Origin: Tritonibacter scottomollicae
GTDB lineage: Bacteria; Pseudomonadota; Alphaproteobacteria; Rhodobacterales; Rhodobacteraceae
Assembly (NCBI RefSeq): GCF_003003215.1
Contig: NZ_PVUF01000001.1
Span: 124,001-188,000, forward strand
Direction: 5' to 3'
Length of the DNA: 64,000 nucleotides
Both the position numbers and the translations under genes were made by a program. The notes beneath the pieces were generated by a model. That model was not told the origin of the DNA. It saw only the letters and a program-made list of their open reading frames with translations, and did no database searches. Below, piece after piece: positions 63,968 through 64,000 of this stretch. Numbering within the stretch: position 1 is the stretch's first letter; every line of letters begins with the position of its first letter.

Positions 63968-64000
63968 ATGGAACTGACAGGTAAGTTGCTGATCGCAATG
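63968..64000 (+). CDS. Start of a YqgE/AlgH-family protein (cut by window end)
   Basis: Eleven codons, MELTGKLLIAM, preceded by GAGG. This is the characteristic N-terminus of the YqgE/AlgH (DUF179) family. The rest lies outside the window. The 178-base gap to the divergent DsbD-like gene should hold both promoters. Confidence 0.7.
   Translation, partial: MELTGKLLIAM

Overview
The window is a densely coded, high-GC chromosomal segment. Its gene set and gene order (fnrL between hemN and ccoNOQP-ccoGHIS; uvrC-pgsA-moaD-moaE; ubiA/rsmE; pyrB-pyrC-plsY) point to an alphaproteobacterium of the Rhodobacterales, most likely the marine Roseobacter group. I cannot place it to genus. I saw no tRNA or rRNA genes, insertion sequences, integrases, phage genes or CRISPR arrays.

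Layout. 0-8 kb: pheA, a membrane-anchored cytochrome c and a yejABEF-type peptide/microcin C ABC importer. 8-21 kb: a microaerobic respiration island of hemN, fnrL, a universal stress protein, ccoNOQP, a LysR regulator with a small divergent ORF, and ccoGHIS. Four FNR boxes matching TTGA-N6-TCAA sit in its intergenic gaps, so FnrL probably controls the cbb3 oxidase, its copper and assembly genes, and oxygen-independent haem synthesis. 21-36 kb: a D,D-carboxypeptidase with a SPOR domain, clpS, an RsmC-like methyltransferase, a degenerate SDR, hemF, a GH25 lysozyme-like lipoprotein, divergent hemC/hemE, an AMACR-type racemase, a CoxG-like protein, an ABC-2 transporter and an S49 peptidase. 36-50 kb: a Na+/Ca2+-type antiporter, a pteridine-reductase-like SDR, uvrC, pgsA, moaDE, an OmpA-family operon, divergent ubiA/rsmE, a GNAT protein, gshA and a YHS protein. 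50-64 kb: a pyrimidine/phospholipid operon (pyrB, two unknown membrane proteins, a dihydroorotase-like pseudoenzyme, plsY), a uracil-DNA glycosylase homologue, a phosphoesterase, a LysE exporter, moaB, an RND efflux pair, a NUDIX hydrolase, a free-standing DsbD N-terminal domain and the first codons of a YqgE-like gene.

How the genes fit together. Haem supply (hemN, hemF, hemC, hemE) and the haem-rich cbb3 oxidase lie close together, and FnrL links the low-oxygen members. The least expected observations are: a predicted multibranched RNA fold that would hide the pyrB ribosome-binding site; an FNR box with no coding gene downstream, followed by a strong inverted repeat; hemN with no Shine-Dalgarno sequence at either start and an FNR box spaced for leaderless transcription; three homologues lacking key residues (dihydroorotase, family 4 UDG, SDR beside hemF); and a four-copy palindromic intergenic repeat family found mostly between convergent genes.
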